Origin: Tillandsia leiboldiana
Taxonomy: Eukaryota > Streptophyta > Magnoliopsida > Poales > Bromeliaceae
Assembly: GCA_029204045.2 (NCBI GenBank)
Contig: CM055075.1
Coordinates: 22,812,491 to 22,876,490, forward strand
Length of the DNA: 64,000 nucleotides
Direction: 5' to 3'
The translations under genes were made by a program, and so were the position numbers. Below, piece after piece: positions 1 through 10,786 of the stretch. Numbering within the stretch: the first letter of the stretch is position 1; each line of letters starts with the position of its first letter. Below the pieces are notes generated by a model. It ran no database searches, was not told where the DNA came from, and saw only the letters and a program-made list of their open reading frames with translations.

Positions 1-463
1 GTCAATCCATCGACAACTTGTTCGTTTATAGAACAATTCTTCATGTCGATTTGTTTATTATTGACAAGATCCCGAATGAAGTGATGACGTATTTTGATGT
101 GTTTCGTACGACCATGGAATACCGTATTCTTTGTCATTGCGATGGTTGAACGGTTGTCACAATATATCTCCGTTGAATGTCCTTGATGTAGATCCTCCAA
201 ATTTTTTTGCATCCAAACAGCTTGACAAGCGGCCGATGTTGCTGCCATATATTAAGCATCAGAGGAGGACAATGCGGTAGTAGCTTGCTTCTTTGATGCC
301 CAAGAAACAGCTCCTGATCCAAAATTAAGATCCATCCGCTTGTGCTTTTCCTGTCATCTTGAGAACCTGCCCAATCACTATCACTAAAACCAACCAAGTT
401 GAGATTAGTAACTGAGTGGTACCAAATGTCGAAATTAATAGTTTTCCGAATGTAACGTAGAAT
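1..463 (-). pseudogene. E1 Copia RNase H domain, partial and broken
   Basis: RNase H removes the RNA template during reverse transcription. The minus strand shows the Copia block GFSDSDWAG followed by DDRKSTSG near 345-390, then SKKQATTALSSSDA, YCDN and the FHGRTKHI block towards position 60. It is continuous with the RT upstream. Breaks: an in-frame TGA just after the RT block near 460, a frameshift near 300-315 and a TAA in the DAEYMA-type motif near 250. It runs off the left edge. It is an old fossil with no coding capacity. Confidence 0.88.
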
Positions 464-1690
464 TCATTTTGCAGCTCCAAGGTGATGCTTTGTAGGATCA
501 TGCATACATCTGGATATTAAGCTGACAGAAAACATAATATCAGGACGTGAATGTGTCAAATACATTAAACCCCCAACTATACCTGTGAAAATTCGCGCAT
601 CAACTCTTTCTGTTCCATCATCTTTTGTCAAATTTTCATTTGGATTCATAGGAGTTGCAAATTCCTTACAATTCTGCAGCTTAAATTTTTTGAGCAAGTC
701 CAATGCATACTTTTCTTGGATCAAAAAGGTACCATTATCAGTTTGCATAACTTGAAAACCAAGAAAATAATGTAAAAGTCCCAAATCCGACATATCAAAT
801 TCATGCATCATAGTATTCTTGAAATCATGAATAAGAAGATCCGATGAACCCGTGTAAATTATGTCATCGACATAGACACAAATAATGATAATCTCTTTAC
901 CTTTCACCTTTATATATAACGTAGGTTCATTCTCACTTCTATGAAAATCATTTTGCCGGAGATGGATATCAAGGTGGCTATACCATGCTCTAAGGGCTTG
1001 CTTCAAGCCATAAAGAGCTTTCTTGAGCTTGTAGACTTTCTCCTCTTTTTCTTTAACGACAAAACCATGTGGCTACTCTACATACACATCTTCATTCACA
1101 TTTTCATTAAGAAAAGTCGACTTAACATCGAATTGATGAACAAGCCATTTCATTTGAGCAACTAAAGCTAAAATAATCCGAACAGTTTCTAAACGAGCAA
1201 TAAGTGAAAAAGTTTCAAGAAAATCAATACCAGGTTTTTGAACATATCCTTTGGCTACAAGCCGTGCTTTGTATTTTTGAACCTTTCCGTCAGCACCATG
1301 CTTCACCCGATAAACCCATTTTGCACCAATTACTTCTTTTTCTTTTGGCATGTCAACAAGCTCCCAAGTTTTGTTATTTTCAATAGCTGCAATCTCTTCA
1401 TGCATTGTGTTCTTCCATTCCTTTTTTTCATAAGCTTCTTCAAAACATACGGGCTCTGCAACCATAAGAGCAAATTTGCAAGTTTCATAAATTTCTTTCA
1501 AGAACTTTATCTTTAAAGGAGAGGTTTCTGAATCTGACAATGATGAAGTCGATTTTTTCACAGTTTCTTTCCTTTGGCTTTTTGGAGTGGCTTGTGAAGC
1601 TTCTACTTCTTCATTTGGAAGTGTGAGTGACTTTCTTTCGTCAATTGCTAATGGTACATGTGCACTTTCATTCCAATCCCAAAAACTATC
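464..1690 (-). pseudogene. E1 Copia reverse transcriptase (RVT_2 type), broken
   Basis: This is the RNA-directed DNA polymerase core of a Copia element. From 1690 downwards it starts with the linker after integrase, then WKNTMHEEIAAIENNKTW and the WVYRVKHGADGKVQKYKARL block, FDVKSTFLN (first catalytic Asp), the KALYGLKQALRAWY block, and the active site YVDD at 863-874. PDIMFSVSLISR near 520 is the usual end. One in-frame TAG, probably from CAG, sits near 1072 between two otherwise open stretches in the same frame. The E2 solo LTR cuts it from integrase at 1690. Family assignment is certain; function is lost. Confidence 0.93.
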
Positions 1691-1780
1691 TGTCACGCCC
1701 CGGGTGTAAACCGGAACCCGGGCTTGCCAACAGATCCGCCGTGCACACGGGATTTCCCATGTACACGAAGCACTGGTAAC

Positions 1781-3704
1781 CTGCTCAAATATAATATGAA
1801 CAATAAAAGAGCATAATACCGAGCTGAACTAAAAAGAACTACATAGTAATCTCAGACTGGAAATAAGATACAAGCTGAAATAAGTACAATAATCTCCCAG
1901 CTCACCAAAATAATACAACCAGCTGGCTCAAGCCAGACCCAAAATACTACAGTCTGAGTGAAGGGTACAACATCTGTCTAACAGCAACTCTCAGTCTCAC
2001 AGGAGATCTATCTACTCAGCGATCCCCTTACCTCGATCAGCTGCCGATGGCCTAGCAGCTCCCACAGACGACTCTGCAAAATAAAGGAGAAGAAAGGGAG
2101 GAACAACAATGGGGGTGAGAACCACTAGTAAACCAGTAGCCTCCCCCTATGGGTAAAGCCTCAACTCTGACGCACCCACTAGGACTACTAGAGGTAAGAA
2201 AGGAATAAGTGGTAAGGCTGTAAACATAACTGCTGAATAAAGGGGAAACCACCACTAGCATGCCTCTAAATGCAGTGCCAAAAGGAATGACTGTATGTAT
2301 GCATCAGTATCTAACATGCCTGCCTGAATAAACCAAATCTAGTGCCACCAGTAAAACTGGTACTACCTGCTGTGCCTTGCCGTATCGGGTATGCTGGCCG
2401 ACGCATAACACCGATGAAAAGAAGGAGTCTCAAGGACTCAAAGCCTGCCTGTCGCACACTCCGGAGCGGCACTCGAGGGGAGCGACCCACACGAGTAAAG
2501 TATCTCAGTGATAAGTATCATAAGTGCCATAAAACAGCAGGACTGGATCACGACTCTAACCCAAGTGGGAAAACCATCCACTAAAGAGACCTGATACCCA
2601 ATCTGATGTAATAGTACTCAATAAATGGGAAAACTCCATCCACTAGAAAAAGCCCGATCCTCAATCTGATGCAAAGATCGACAAGACTCAACCTCAATTT
2701 GATGCAAAGATAAACATCCGGTCAACCGCCTAATGTCTGCGGTTACCGCAATACCCCAGAAGTCCACAATCTAGTATAATCTCGACTACACTAGCCCAAA
2801 CCCCTGCTCATACTCGACCAACAAGCATCTGAATGCAAAGGAGAGCAATAAAACATGTCAAGCCCCAATATGATAGTGTAGCAATAAATAGTGGCTAACT
2901 AGATGTCCAAGTAAGCATGCAATTGTACTATTTAAAAGCTGTAGAAAGGTGTCAAATATTTATTTTAAAAGATTAATTTACTATACTGATATAAAAGTTA
3001 TTTGCATGCGAGATTATAGCCTTTGTCCCAATCACAGTGTCCCAAGATAAGTTAGCATATAATCTGTGGGGTCATATTAAATTTTAGGAGAGTTCGTCCC
3101 AGCGGTTCTCATCAATTGTCATATTAGTTCGTCCCAATGGTTCTCATCAATTGTCATATTAGTTCGTCCCAATGGTTCTCATCAATTGTCATATTAGTTC
3201 GTCCCAATGGTTCTTATCAATTAAATTTTAGGGGAGTTCTAATAATCCCAGTGAGCTTGTCAAAAATGAGGTAAGCAACAACCGCCCACCTCGAGCAGCT
3301 CAAACCACACCCCAAAAGCCTCCAAGCTGTCCACAGTCCTCAAAAACTGCCGTCTGCCGAAAACTGTGCCCTACAGCAACACACATTGTACAAGGTGTAA
3401 ATATAGTATTCGTAAAAACACAGCTTTTGCTATTTTTCTAATAGCACGGAAAAAGAGGAGTTTTTCACCTCTGTACAGTGCTCAGAAAAATCTAGAAAAA
3501 TTACGGTTGCGTTCCTTGCGACGAGTAGATCGAAATTGACTCTTTAAATGCCTCGATCCGATGCTCCTAGCTTAAGATAAAAATCGGAGAAGTCGATGCT
3601 GTCCAAAAATTACCACAGCAAAAAGGGGGGTCAAAGAGGCCTCGGGAACCGTGCCAAAAGTGCGAAATGGAGCAAAGTGATCAACATGAAAATCAAAGCC
3701 TTAC
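1781..3704 (-). other. E2 predicted leader introns
   Basis: Predicted on the minus strand from splice consensus and from agreement with E3, E6 and E10. Exon 1 ends at 3705 with CCTAAGAG followed by GTAAGG. Intron 1 runs 3704-2074 and ends TTATTTTGCAG. Exon 2 is 2073-2032 (42 nt). Intron 2 runs 2031-1781, starting GTAAGGGG and ending TTTGAGCAG. No RNA evidence is available. Confidence 0.5.
3092..3222. repeat. 35-bp tandem repeat in E2, four copies
   Basis: Copies start at 3092, 3127, 3162 and 3197, each beginning GTTCGTCCCA. The first copy differs at a couple of bases and the last fades out. It lies within predicted intron 1 of the E2 LTR, the same compartment as the 71-bp minisatellite in E10. 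Confidence 0.9.
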
Positions 3705-3980
3705 CTCTTAGGAACGCACTGCCATAAAAACTGTCCAAAAAGTCCTCCTGGTTAGCACACAGAAATTTTTTGACTGAACTACGACGGAAAATGAGCCGAA
3801 AAAGGAAATCGTCGCAGTTCACTGCGTCGCAGATAACTCGCTAAGGGGAACTCCAAAAATTCTAAAATTTTTAGGAGAGAGAGAGAAGAGAGAGAGAAAG
3901 AATTTTCCTAGAGGGCCCAAGCTCTGTTTCTCTCTGTACGGCTCGAAAACTGAGGTGAGAAAGGGAGGGGGGGAGAGATC

Positions 3981-4254
3981 CTATATATAATGGGCCAAGG
4001 AATATTCTTGGGCTCCACACAGGATCCGGACAAAACAGGAAACACCGAAACGGACCAACCAGGACGCGCCACGTGTCCACAAAAAAGGGAAACATCCATG
4101 CAAGGGCCACTCAGAATCCGCCATGTGTCCACATGGTGCACATGCCCGGTCCCCGCGCCGGGTCTTCCGGAAAATGTCGGCCAATGGGGTGATGCCACGT
4201 GTCACAGACAACGCCGACTTCTAGAAACCGTCCAGCCAATCAGAAGACGCCACG
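3981..4254 (-). promoter_or_regulatory. E2 LTR promoter: TATA box with ERSE-type modules
   Basis: The TATA-like tract is at 3981-3990 (TTATATATAG on the minus strand). Upstream of it are perfect CCAAT-N9-CCACG modules at 4181-4199 and 4236-4254, a one-base variant (CCAAC) at 4055-4073 and a weaker one at 4107-4125. The spacer is 9 nt each time. The CCACG half usually continues as the G-box core CACGTG. Confidence 0.7.
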
Positions 4255-4727
4255 TGGCAAATGAAATCTTCGGTGCTCCCGGTGCACGCGCATGTCCGTG
4301 GACCGACCAGCATGCGCGCCTGCCCGCGCCTGCCCGCGCTGCCCGCGCCGCGCTCCACCGTGCTCTGCCGCGCTCCGCCGTGCTCCGCCGCTGCGCCGCC
4401 GCCCGCCGGTCGCCGCCGCCTGCCGCAACAGTAATTCCGGCTGGCCGGAGTTACTGTTCCGGTGAACAGTAATTTTTGGCGAAAAAATAAAGTAAATATA
4501 CCATTTTGATCGTTTTCGCGCGCTGAGTCCAAATCCGCCATCCGTTTCGCCAAATTCTCATCCGAAATTTTGCCGAAAATCCCCGAAAAAGCCCACTTGC
4601 TCTGTTTTTCGTGCCGGATTCATTTTAAAAATCCATTTTCAACACTACTAGCTCCGATACACTGTGTGAACTTCCTGTAGTCACTGTAATCACTGCAACA
4701 GTCTCTATAGAAGTCCGGATCATCACA

Positions 4728-5005
4728 CTATCTTCATCAAAAATAACATCTCAGCTTATAAGTAGTTTCTTTGTTATCGGATTGTATAGTCAATTGCCTT
4801 TTGATTCATTACTATATCCAATAAAGATACATTTTTCACTTTTGTCATCCAATTTTTTACGATTTTCGGTGTGAACAAATGCATAGGCAATAGAACCAAA
4901 AATTCTAAAATAGCTCACCTCGGGCTATCTTCCACACCAAGCTTCAAAAGGTGTCATATTACGTACCGCCTTGGTTGGAGATCGATTTAGGAGGAACACC
5001 GAGGT
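4728..5005 (-). pseudogene. E1 integrase C-terminal part, fragment
   Basis: On the minus strand the frame LLNRSPTKAV, MTPFEAWCG, FRIFGSIAYAFV, CIFIGYSNESKG, LLIS, DVIFDED is the classic Copia integrase C-terminal and linker. Integrase joins the cDNA to the host DNA. There are three in-frame stops: TAG after WCGR, TGA near the middle and TGA before DVIFDED. At least one fits a CGA to TGA change. Upstream, the frame continues from 43390 (removed by E3); downstream it continues at 1690 (removed by E2). It is non-functional. Confidence 0.9.
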
Positions 5006-5094
5006 TGTCACGCCACGGGGTCGAAACTACGACCTGGGCCCGCCAACAGATCCGCCGCCCATACGGTGAGCCCCGTATAGACGAAGCGTCTAAC

Positions 5095-7603
5095 CTGCAA
5101 AAAGAAGGGTACTAAATCTATACAGATATCAGAGCTGAAAAGTAAACTACTGAAATAAGATAATACAACTGTCAAATAGTACAAGTCTGAACCTCACTAC
5201 ATAAGTCTCTCAAAAATAAAACTTTCAAAAGGAACTAACTACTAAAATCCAGCAGACTGTACTACAAGCTCCAAAAGGGGTACAGCTATACTCCAAGGAC
5301 GGGTAGGGAACTAGCTCGCGACTCCCTCACCTCGAACAGCAACAAAAGAAACAACAACTCTCCCAGGAGACTCTGCAAAACAAAGGAGAGAAAAGAGGAA
5401 AAAGAAGGGGGAAAACCCCCAGCAGGTGTGAGAACTACACCAACACATAGTTCTCAGCGGGTACCGCCACCAAGCCCGACGGTCTGCCCACGAAGTCTAC
5501 TAGAGGCATAAGATAACAAGAAAACTGTAATAATGAAAAGATAAGATGGAAAGAGTCTACAACTATCATGCCTCTATCTACAATGCTCAAAGGGTGATAC
5601 AGATGAAAATGATGCAACCACTCGCACCAAAGGTGCTCAATCGACCCAATCAAACTGACTGCCTCATAGGGTCCAGTCAAGCCTGCGCCTACCTACTGCC
5701 AGTACATTCACGGAGGATTGGACTTACGTAAGGCGTCCGTGACTGCCAAAACTGGCCTAGCCAGAGGGACTACATCCGTAACTGCCTAAAAAAGGCCTAG
5801 CTAGAGGGACAGCGTCGACAGGTCGCGATACAAAAGTAACAGGCCCACTCCGGACGGGGCACTCGAGGGGCGCGACCCCACCAAGGAAAAAGGCATCCGC
5901 GCATCTCTATCGAGCTCAAAGTGGCTCATGTAGGCTATAGTCAAAATCCACGCTCACTCTCAGAACGGAAGGACTCACGAACCTCAAACATCTCGCACGA
6001 CAGTCGGAGTACTCTCAACGACTCAGCTAAACAGCTCTCATGAATCTCGAGATACTAACGAACTCAACCAACTCGTGGCACTAAACACATAGGCTGGAGA
6101 TACTCCACAGTCGGGATCACCGTCGACCCAAACGACTCCCAGAAAAGGACATCAACTCAACATGCAAACTCACTAGTTGGGTATACTCCCCAGCCGACGA
6201 CAATGTAGGGTCCGGAAATCCCGAAAGACTAGAACCTACAACCTAAATCAAACAAGAACAGGCTCTAGGCATAGCCTCTCGTTGTTCTCGACCCAAAGAA
6301 AAAAGACAGGCCTCAGAACCCATACCACTCGAATCCTCTCGAGTGAGGCAGTTTACAGGAAAAAATGTGACATTTATTACTGAAAACCATTTTTCACTCA
6401 AACCCACACGGGGTGATGACTAAAAGTAGTCCCTTTTGTAAAACCATCTTGATTTGAGGAAAACCCATTTTTAATGATTTTTAGTTCTTTTAGGGAAAAC
6501 AGTTAGAAAAACAAGTTTAATTCCCAAACCGCGAAGGGCTAATGCTTTTGTCCAATCAGACAAGAACAAACTCCGGCGACCCTTCGATGTTTGGAAGAAA
6601 ACATTGGTTGACTAAAATTATGTGTCCAAAAAGGTTCTGGGTTCAAGGTCCTGTTATCACTGGTATACTACTGCCACTAACACGTGGCGACAAATAAAAC
6701 AGAGAAACACGACATTCCGGGACCACCGTTTATCCAAACGGCTCCCGCCACAGACATAAGACCAGCTACATCTACCAGACTCCACTCTACCCCCAAGCAC
6801 GAGTGTAACATGCATCCCACACTAAGAGAAATCCCGACCACTCAGCCCACTACCCAGGCGAGGAAAACACTATGTCCAGGAATAGAATGTACAGTGTGGA
6901 TGTCAAAAGCATAAATAAACCTAGCCCAAGTTGAAGTTTTCTACTAGTCTGGCTGAACATGCAACATATGACAGGGTGCTAGGTCAAGTCCAATACTAAC
7001 ATTTAATCAACACAGATAGGAAATAATAATCAACATGCTCAGAATCACCACACTAGAAAATCCTATCTGAATACAACATGCTTTCTAATACTACTCACAT
7101 AATGCATGCACACTAACAAATATAGAGTTAGAGAACCGTCCACCAATTTTGGAGACGAAGAAACCCACCTCAAGCGCGCGTCAATCCAAGATCCAATTAG
7201 GCTGAAAATGAACGGGGGCAATCCTCAGATTCCCACGATTCCAACGAGTCCAAAAACACCAGAAAACTCCTCCTGGGTACAAAGATATGGTCCAACATTG
7301 CAATAAGTCAAAATTCCCAAGATTACAAGCTGCTGAAAAATCAGTCCAGAAGATGCAAAAATACCACCTGCAAAATAATCTTCAAAAAATCCAATAAAAA
7401 TACGACGACGATTCTCACGAAGAGTAGATGTCAATTGAGTCCTCACATATCAAAATCCGATATTCGAGCGTGGAGAAAAAAATCCGACAAGGCTCCACTA
7501 TCCAGAAAAACCACCAGCAACAAAGGGGTTCAAAGATGCCTTGTAAACCATGCCAAAAACTCAGAATGAAGCAAGGTGATCAACACAAAAATCGAAGGCC
7601 TAC
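5095..7603 (-). other. E3 left LTR predicted leader introns
   Basis: On the minus strand: exon 1 ends at 7604 (CGAGAG followed by GTAGGC). Intron 1 runs 7603-5373, ending TTTGTTTTGCAG. Exon 2 is 5372-5331 (42 nt). Intron 2 runs 5330-5095, starting GTGAGG and ending TTTTTGCAG. The right LTR shows the same exon 2 at 12910-12869 and the same acceptor at 12631-12633. This is inferred from consensus and conservation only. Confidence 0.5.
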
Positions 7604-7859
7604 CTCTCGTGAAACCGATGCTGCAAAAATCGTCCAAAATTTTATTCGGATTAGCTTTGTGGACCTCGTAGACCGAAACGCGACGGAAATGGGCCCCCGA
7701 AGAAGAAACGTCGCACTGCGCCGAAGACGTCAATGCCGCGCCCTCCAAAAATTCCGAAACTCCCTCGAGAGATGCAGCACAAGGTGAGGAACAAATTTGC
7801 TTAAGGGCTAAAGAGCATAGGAGATCGGGAAAAGGAGCTAAAGGCCTAAGAAAGGGGCC

Positions 7860-8121
7860 TATTTATAGGCCCCCACCAAAAACAATCCAAAAGTCCACAT
7901 TATTGGGCTTTCGGGCCCAATTTTCGGGCGCCCGGGGGATTCGAGCGGCTACAGTGCCCGAATCCCGCACCCGGCCCGGCCCGCAACGAGAGCCTGGATC
8001 CACCTGGCTCCCACGCGTGTCCCGAACAGCGGACAGCGCGTGCAGAGCCAGTAGGTTGGCGCCGCGTGGCCCCGACCGGCGAACATGGGGTGGTGGCGCC
8101 CGCCAATCACAGGGCGCCACA
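7860..8121 (-). promoter_or_regulatory. E3 left LTR TATA box and proximal ERSE variant
   Basis: CTATAAATA is read on the minus strand at 7860-7868. A module at 8103-8121 reads CCAAT-N9-CCACA. The right LTR copy of the same site (42791-42809) reads CCACG, so this copy has probably lost the CpG by deamination. Confidence 0.6.
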
Positions 8122-8466
8122 TGGCGCCCCCACGTCGCGGTCACCTGCCCCACCTGCCCCGCCTGCTGTTGGGTTATATGTAATATAGGATCTAAATAGG
8201 GAAAAAACACCTAGAGGGGGGTGAATAGGTGTAAACGTATAAACACTCAAAAATCGTTGCGATAAAAAAACCCAATGCGGAAATAAAAATAACACGCAAG
8301 ATTTTTACGTGGAAAACTCCATCACCGGAGTAAAAAATCACGGGACCGATAACACGGCGAAATCCACTAGAATTAAAACACGTACAAGGTGATTTACCGT
8401 ACACACTTACGACTCAACCTTTTCCATACGCTCCTAGAGGATCTTCTCCGCTCGCTCCACGACGCT

Positions 8467-8648
8467 TCTCGAATCCACGATCTGCGCCCAACGCCGAATC
8501 CACGGCGTCCAACGTCGAATCCACGACGTCCGACCGAATCCACGGTCTTCACCCAGTAGCACCCTTCGAATCCACGAACGTGCCTCGCTCCGAATCCACG
8601 AGAGCGGTTGAACCTTGAATCCACAAGGACACGCGAATCCACGCGCCG
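8467..8648 (-). repeat. E4 hairpin array with constant loop GAATCCAC
   Basis: Eight copies of GAATCCAC start at 8471, 8496, 8517, 8536, 8568, 8592, 8617 and 8635. Flanks differ from copy to copy but pair with each other: ACGCC/GGCGT, ACGTC/GACGT, GACC/GGTC, GCAC-TTC/GAA-GTGC, CGCTC/GAGCG, CCTT/AAGG and CGC/GCG. Only the first copy pairs poorly. The array lies downstream of the E4 TATA box in the transcribed direction, so it would be in leader RNA. Confidence 0.8.
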
Positions 8649-8922
8649 ATTTTGGGGAAATCGTTGTTTTTGGGTGGTGATGATCCGCCGAATACTTAGA
8701 TCAAAGATAGATCGGAAATACCATCTAAGTATTCATTAGTTTGATTCAACTCAAGATATGAGTATGAAAACCTAGAATCAAACTAATCAATATAGATGAA
8801 GAAACATAGAGTATTATCTAATGATTTCCTTTCTTCTCTATATGTGGATCTAGGGCCGTATAAGATGATATATGAATATGACGGCTCTATGTGCGTTAAT
8901 CCTAGAAAAAGAGTTATAGGGT

Positions 8923-9222
8923 CTATTTATAGGTTAGAAACATTTGGAAGGAGATAAGAATCAAAAACCTAACATTTCTGGAATTCTGACGGACGGCGAT
9001 CCGGATCGGATTTGGGCGATCCGGATTGCAGTAGCAAGAAAGACGGTTTCCAGAAAAACAATCGTTCGGGATCCGGATCGGAATGCCTGATCCGGATCGT
9101 TCATACAATTCAGAAAACTCAACGTTCGGGATCCGGATCGTGAGATGCTGCGATCCGGATTGAAGTAATGTATGAAACAACAACCTTCGGGATCCGGACT
9201 GCTGGCTCTGATCCGGATCCTG
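8923..9222 (-). promoter_or_regulatory. E4 promoter: TATA box plus eight TCCGGA palindromes
   Basis: CTATTTATAG lies at 8923-8932. Upstream in the element's direction, 8999-9222 holds eight GATCCGG motifs, most of them the perfect palindrome GATCCGGATC. They are spaced at about 20-40 bp and often preceded by GTTCGG. The layout is that of a repeated protein-binding site in U3. The factor is unknown. Confidence 0.65.
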
Positions 9223-9487
9223 AACATGTCCGAACACCAGTTTTTGATTTTTATGCAATTAAAAGTTCTTCCAGGTGTTTCTACACTACAAGAAGTATTC
9301 GGATCACAAATAATCTTTAGTTAAACATACCTGATCCTTTTGAATTCTTCTTTCTTGAGATTGAGTTAAATGATCCAACCTTCTTCACCTTCGATCTTCA
9401 AGACTTGAACCTTTCACGAAACTACGCCAACTCAAATTCCGTAACACCTGCTACTCTTGGCGCGAGGACCGCGCGCGCATGAGCCGG

Positions 9488-9650
9488 CCACTCACAGGAC
9501 GCCACGAGGCCCGCCCCGGTCCATGCGCCAACCGGCGCGTTTCCGTGGACCGCTTCGTGTGAGCCCGCCAACCCTCGCGCCCGGTCCATGCACCAGCGCA
9601 AATCTCTGTGGACCGCGCCACGTGCGCCGGCCAATCAAAAGCCGCCACGT
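9488..9650 (-). promoter_or_regulatory. E3 left LTR distal ERSE-type modules
   Basis: Perfect CCAAT-N9-CCACG at 9632-9650 and a CCACT variant at 9488-9506. They are separated from the proximal module at 8103 by the E4 insertion. Confidence 0.65.
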
Positions 9651-9967
9651 GGCATCCACGGCTTCCCCCATGCACCAAAATGCGCGGAAAACTTCCGGGG
9701 GTCCTTTTTGGGCATCCGGACTCTGAAAAATACAAGTAAATAGCCGATTTTCGACGTTTTTCCGCAATGACTCCAAATCTGGTCTCGGATTAGCCAGAAA
9801 CCCTTTTTAAAATTCAGCGAAAGCAGTCGAAGGACAGGCTTGATCCGAAAACCTCACAGAATCCGTCCAACGCGTCCATTTGACACGTTGCGGGTCCGAC
9901 ACACCACTAATAGGTGTTCCACTACATGGGTCATGGGAAAAGCCGCACGGGGATCGGGGTCACTACA

Positions 9968-9987
9968 TCCTCCCCTACTAAAAAAAA
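9968..9987 (-). other. E3 polypurine tract
   Basis: Directly inside the left LTR the minus strand reads TTTTAGTAGGGGAGGA, the priming site for plus-strand DNA. Next to it lies the TTTCGGGGACGAAAC block that often ends plant Gypsy pol. Confidence 0.88.
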
Positions 9988-10786
9988 GTTTCGTCCCCGA
10001 AACTAAAACACACCACAAACACAAAACCAACACGTCCAAATCTACCCGAAGTAAGCCAACGCAACCAAACAAGAAAGTAAAAGCCCAACATCATGAACGT
10101 CATCAACTCCAACTCTCTATTTAGAAAACAACTGAAAATAGCGAAAAGTCCAAAAATTTTGAAAGGCCAGTGCCTTTGCGCCAATCAAACAAGAACAGGT
10201 TTGGGCACTGTCTCCCTTTCGGAAGTAGCCTTTCGAAGTTTTCGTCCCGTTCGTAAGTTCCAGCGTAAAGGCGTGAAAAAAGAGAGAAGTGTTGAAGTCG
10301 TTCCTGATGTGGCAACAAAACGAAAGCTACGATCTAACCAAGACCTCTAAGGACACAACCTCTAGTCCTAATCGTCACATCTGCTCCCGTGGTGGCGTCT
10401 TTCCTTTGCCGCTGAAGCCAACGCTGCAGGAAGGGTACTTTGGCAACCAGTGGAAATGAACTCCTGCTGTCCAACTCGCGGAAGGGTCGCTGTTCTCATT
10501 CCACAATCAGTCGTTGCATGATACCGCACCAACCAGTCCATCCCGTGTGCTCAGTCGGAGTCTAGGAGCTGCCACCAAACCGTCGCACCTGCCGGTATAA
10601 TACCAAGTCTCAACTGTACTGATCATGCTCCACAATCCTCCTCTACTCGTAGGATACCATCAAGAATCTAACCGCTAATGCATGTAGCAATAATCCTATC
10701 TCTTATCCATGTAGAGATGCAAATGCTTTACTAACATATGCAGGAAAAGCGGCGGTACCGAAATGCTCAAGTTCAGCTGGCTGAAA
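9988..10786. other. E3 internal region without recognisable coding sequence
   Basis: About 800 bp between the purine tract and the broken end of gag, where protease, RT and integrase would be expected. I find no pol motif on either strand. 10165-10215 weakly resembles an LTR block near 6535 (shared CCAATCAGACAAGAACA-type words), which suggests rearrangement. Confidence 0.6.

Larger units (their letters stand above)
1691..4727 (-). mobile_element. E2: solo LTR of a Gypsy-type element
   Basis: A 3037-bp unit that reads, on the minus strand, TGTGATGATCCGG at the start and GGGGCGTGACA at the end. It is flanked by the perfect 5-bp duplication CTATC at 1686-1690 and 4728-4732. E1 pol reads on across it. 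There is no primer site, purine tract or internal region, so this is one LTR left after recombination between two LTRs. It is related to the LTRs of E3, E6, E8 and E10 at its ends and in several blocks, but much diverged from them. Confidence 0.93.
8167..9446 (-). mobile_element. E4: solo Copia (Sirevirus-like) LTR
   Basis: A 1280-bp unit starting TGTTGGG and ending CCGTAACA, flanked by the duplication CCTGC (8162-8166 and 9447-9451), inserted in the left LTR of E3. It shares the block CTAGAGGGGGGTGAATAGG, the hairpin array, the TATA box and the palindrome array with the E5 LTRs but is clearly diverged from them. By comparison with E5 it is in minus orientation. There is no internal region. 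Confidence 0.92.
5006..9967 (-). repeat. E3 3' LTR (interrupted by E4 at 8167-9446)
   Basis: About 3.68 kb of LTR once E4 and one copy of its CCTGC duplication are removed. It matches the right LTR (12542-14433 plus 42102-43389) along its length, for example TGTCACGCC...GGGGTCGAAACT at one tip and GGGTCACTACA at the other. The two LTRs differ at many scattered bases, so the insertion is not recent. Apart from the leader and promoter features listed separately I see no gene in it. Confidence 0.93.

Noticed and set aside
1691..4727. DNA transposon with TGTCACG termini
   Set aside because: There are no terminal inverted repeats beyond TG...CA, the duplication is 5 bp, and the ends match LTR ends of full elements next to primer sites.
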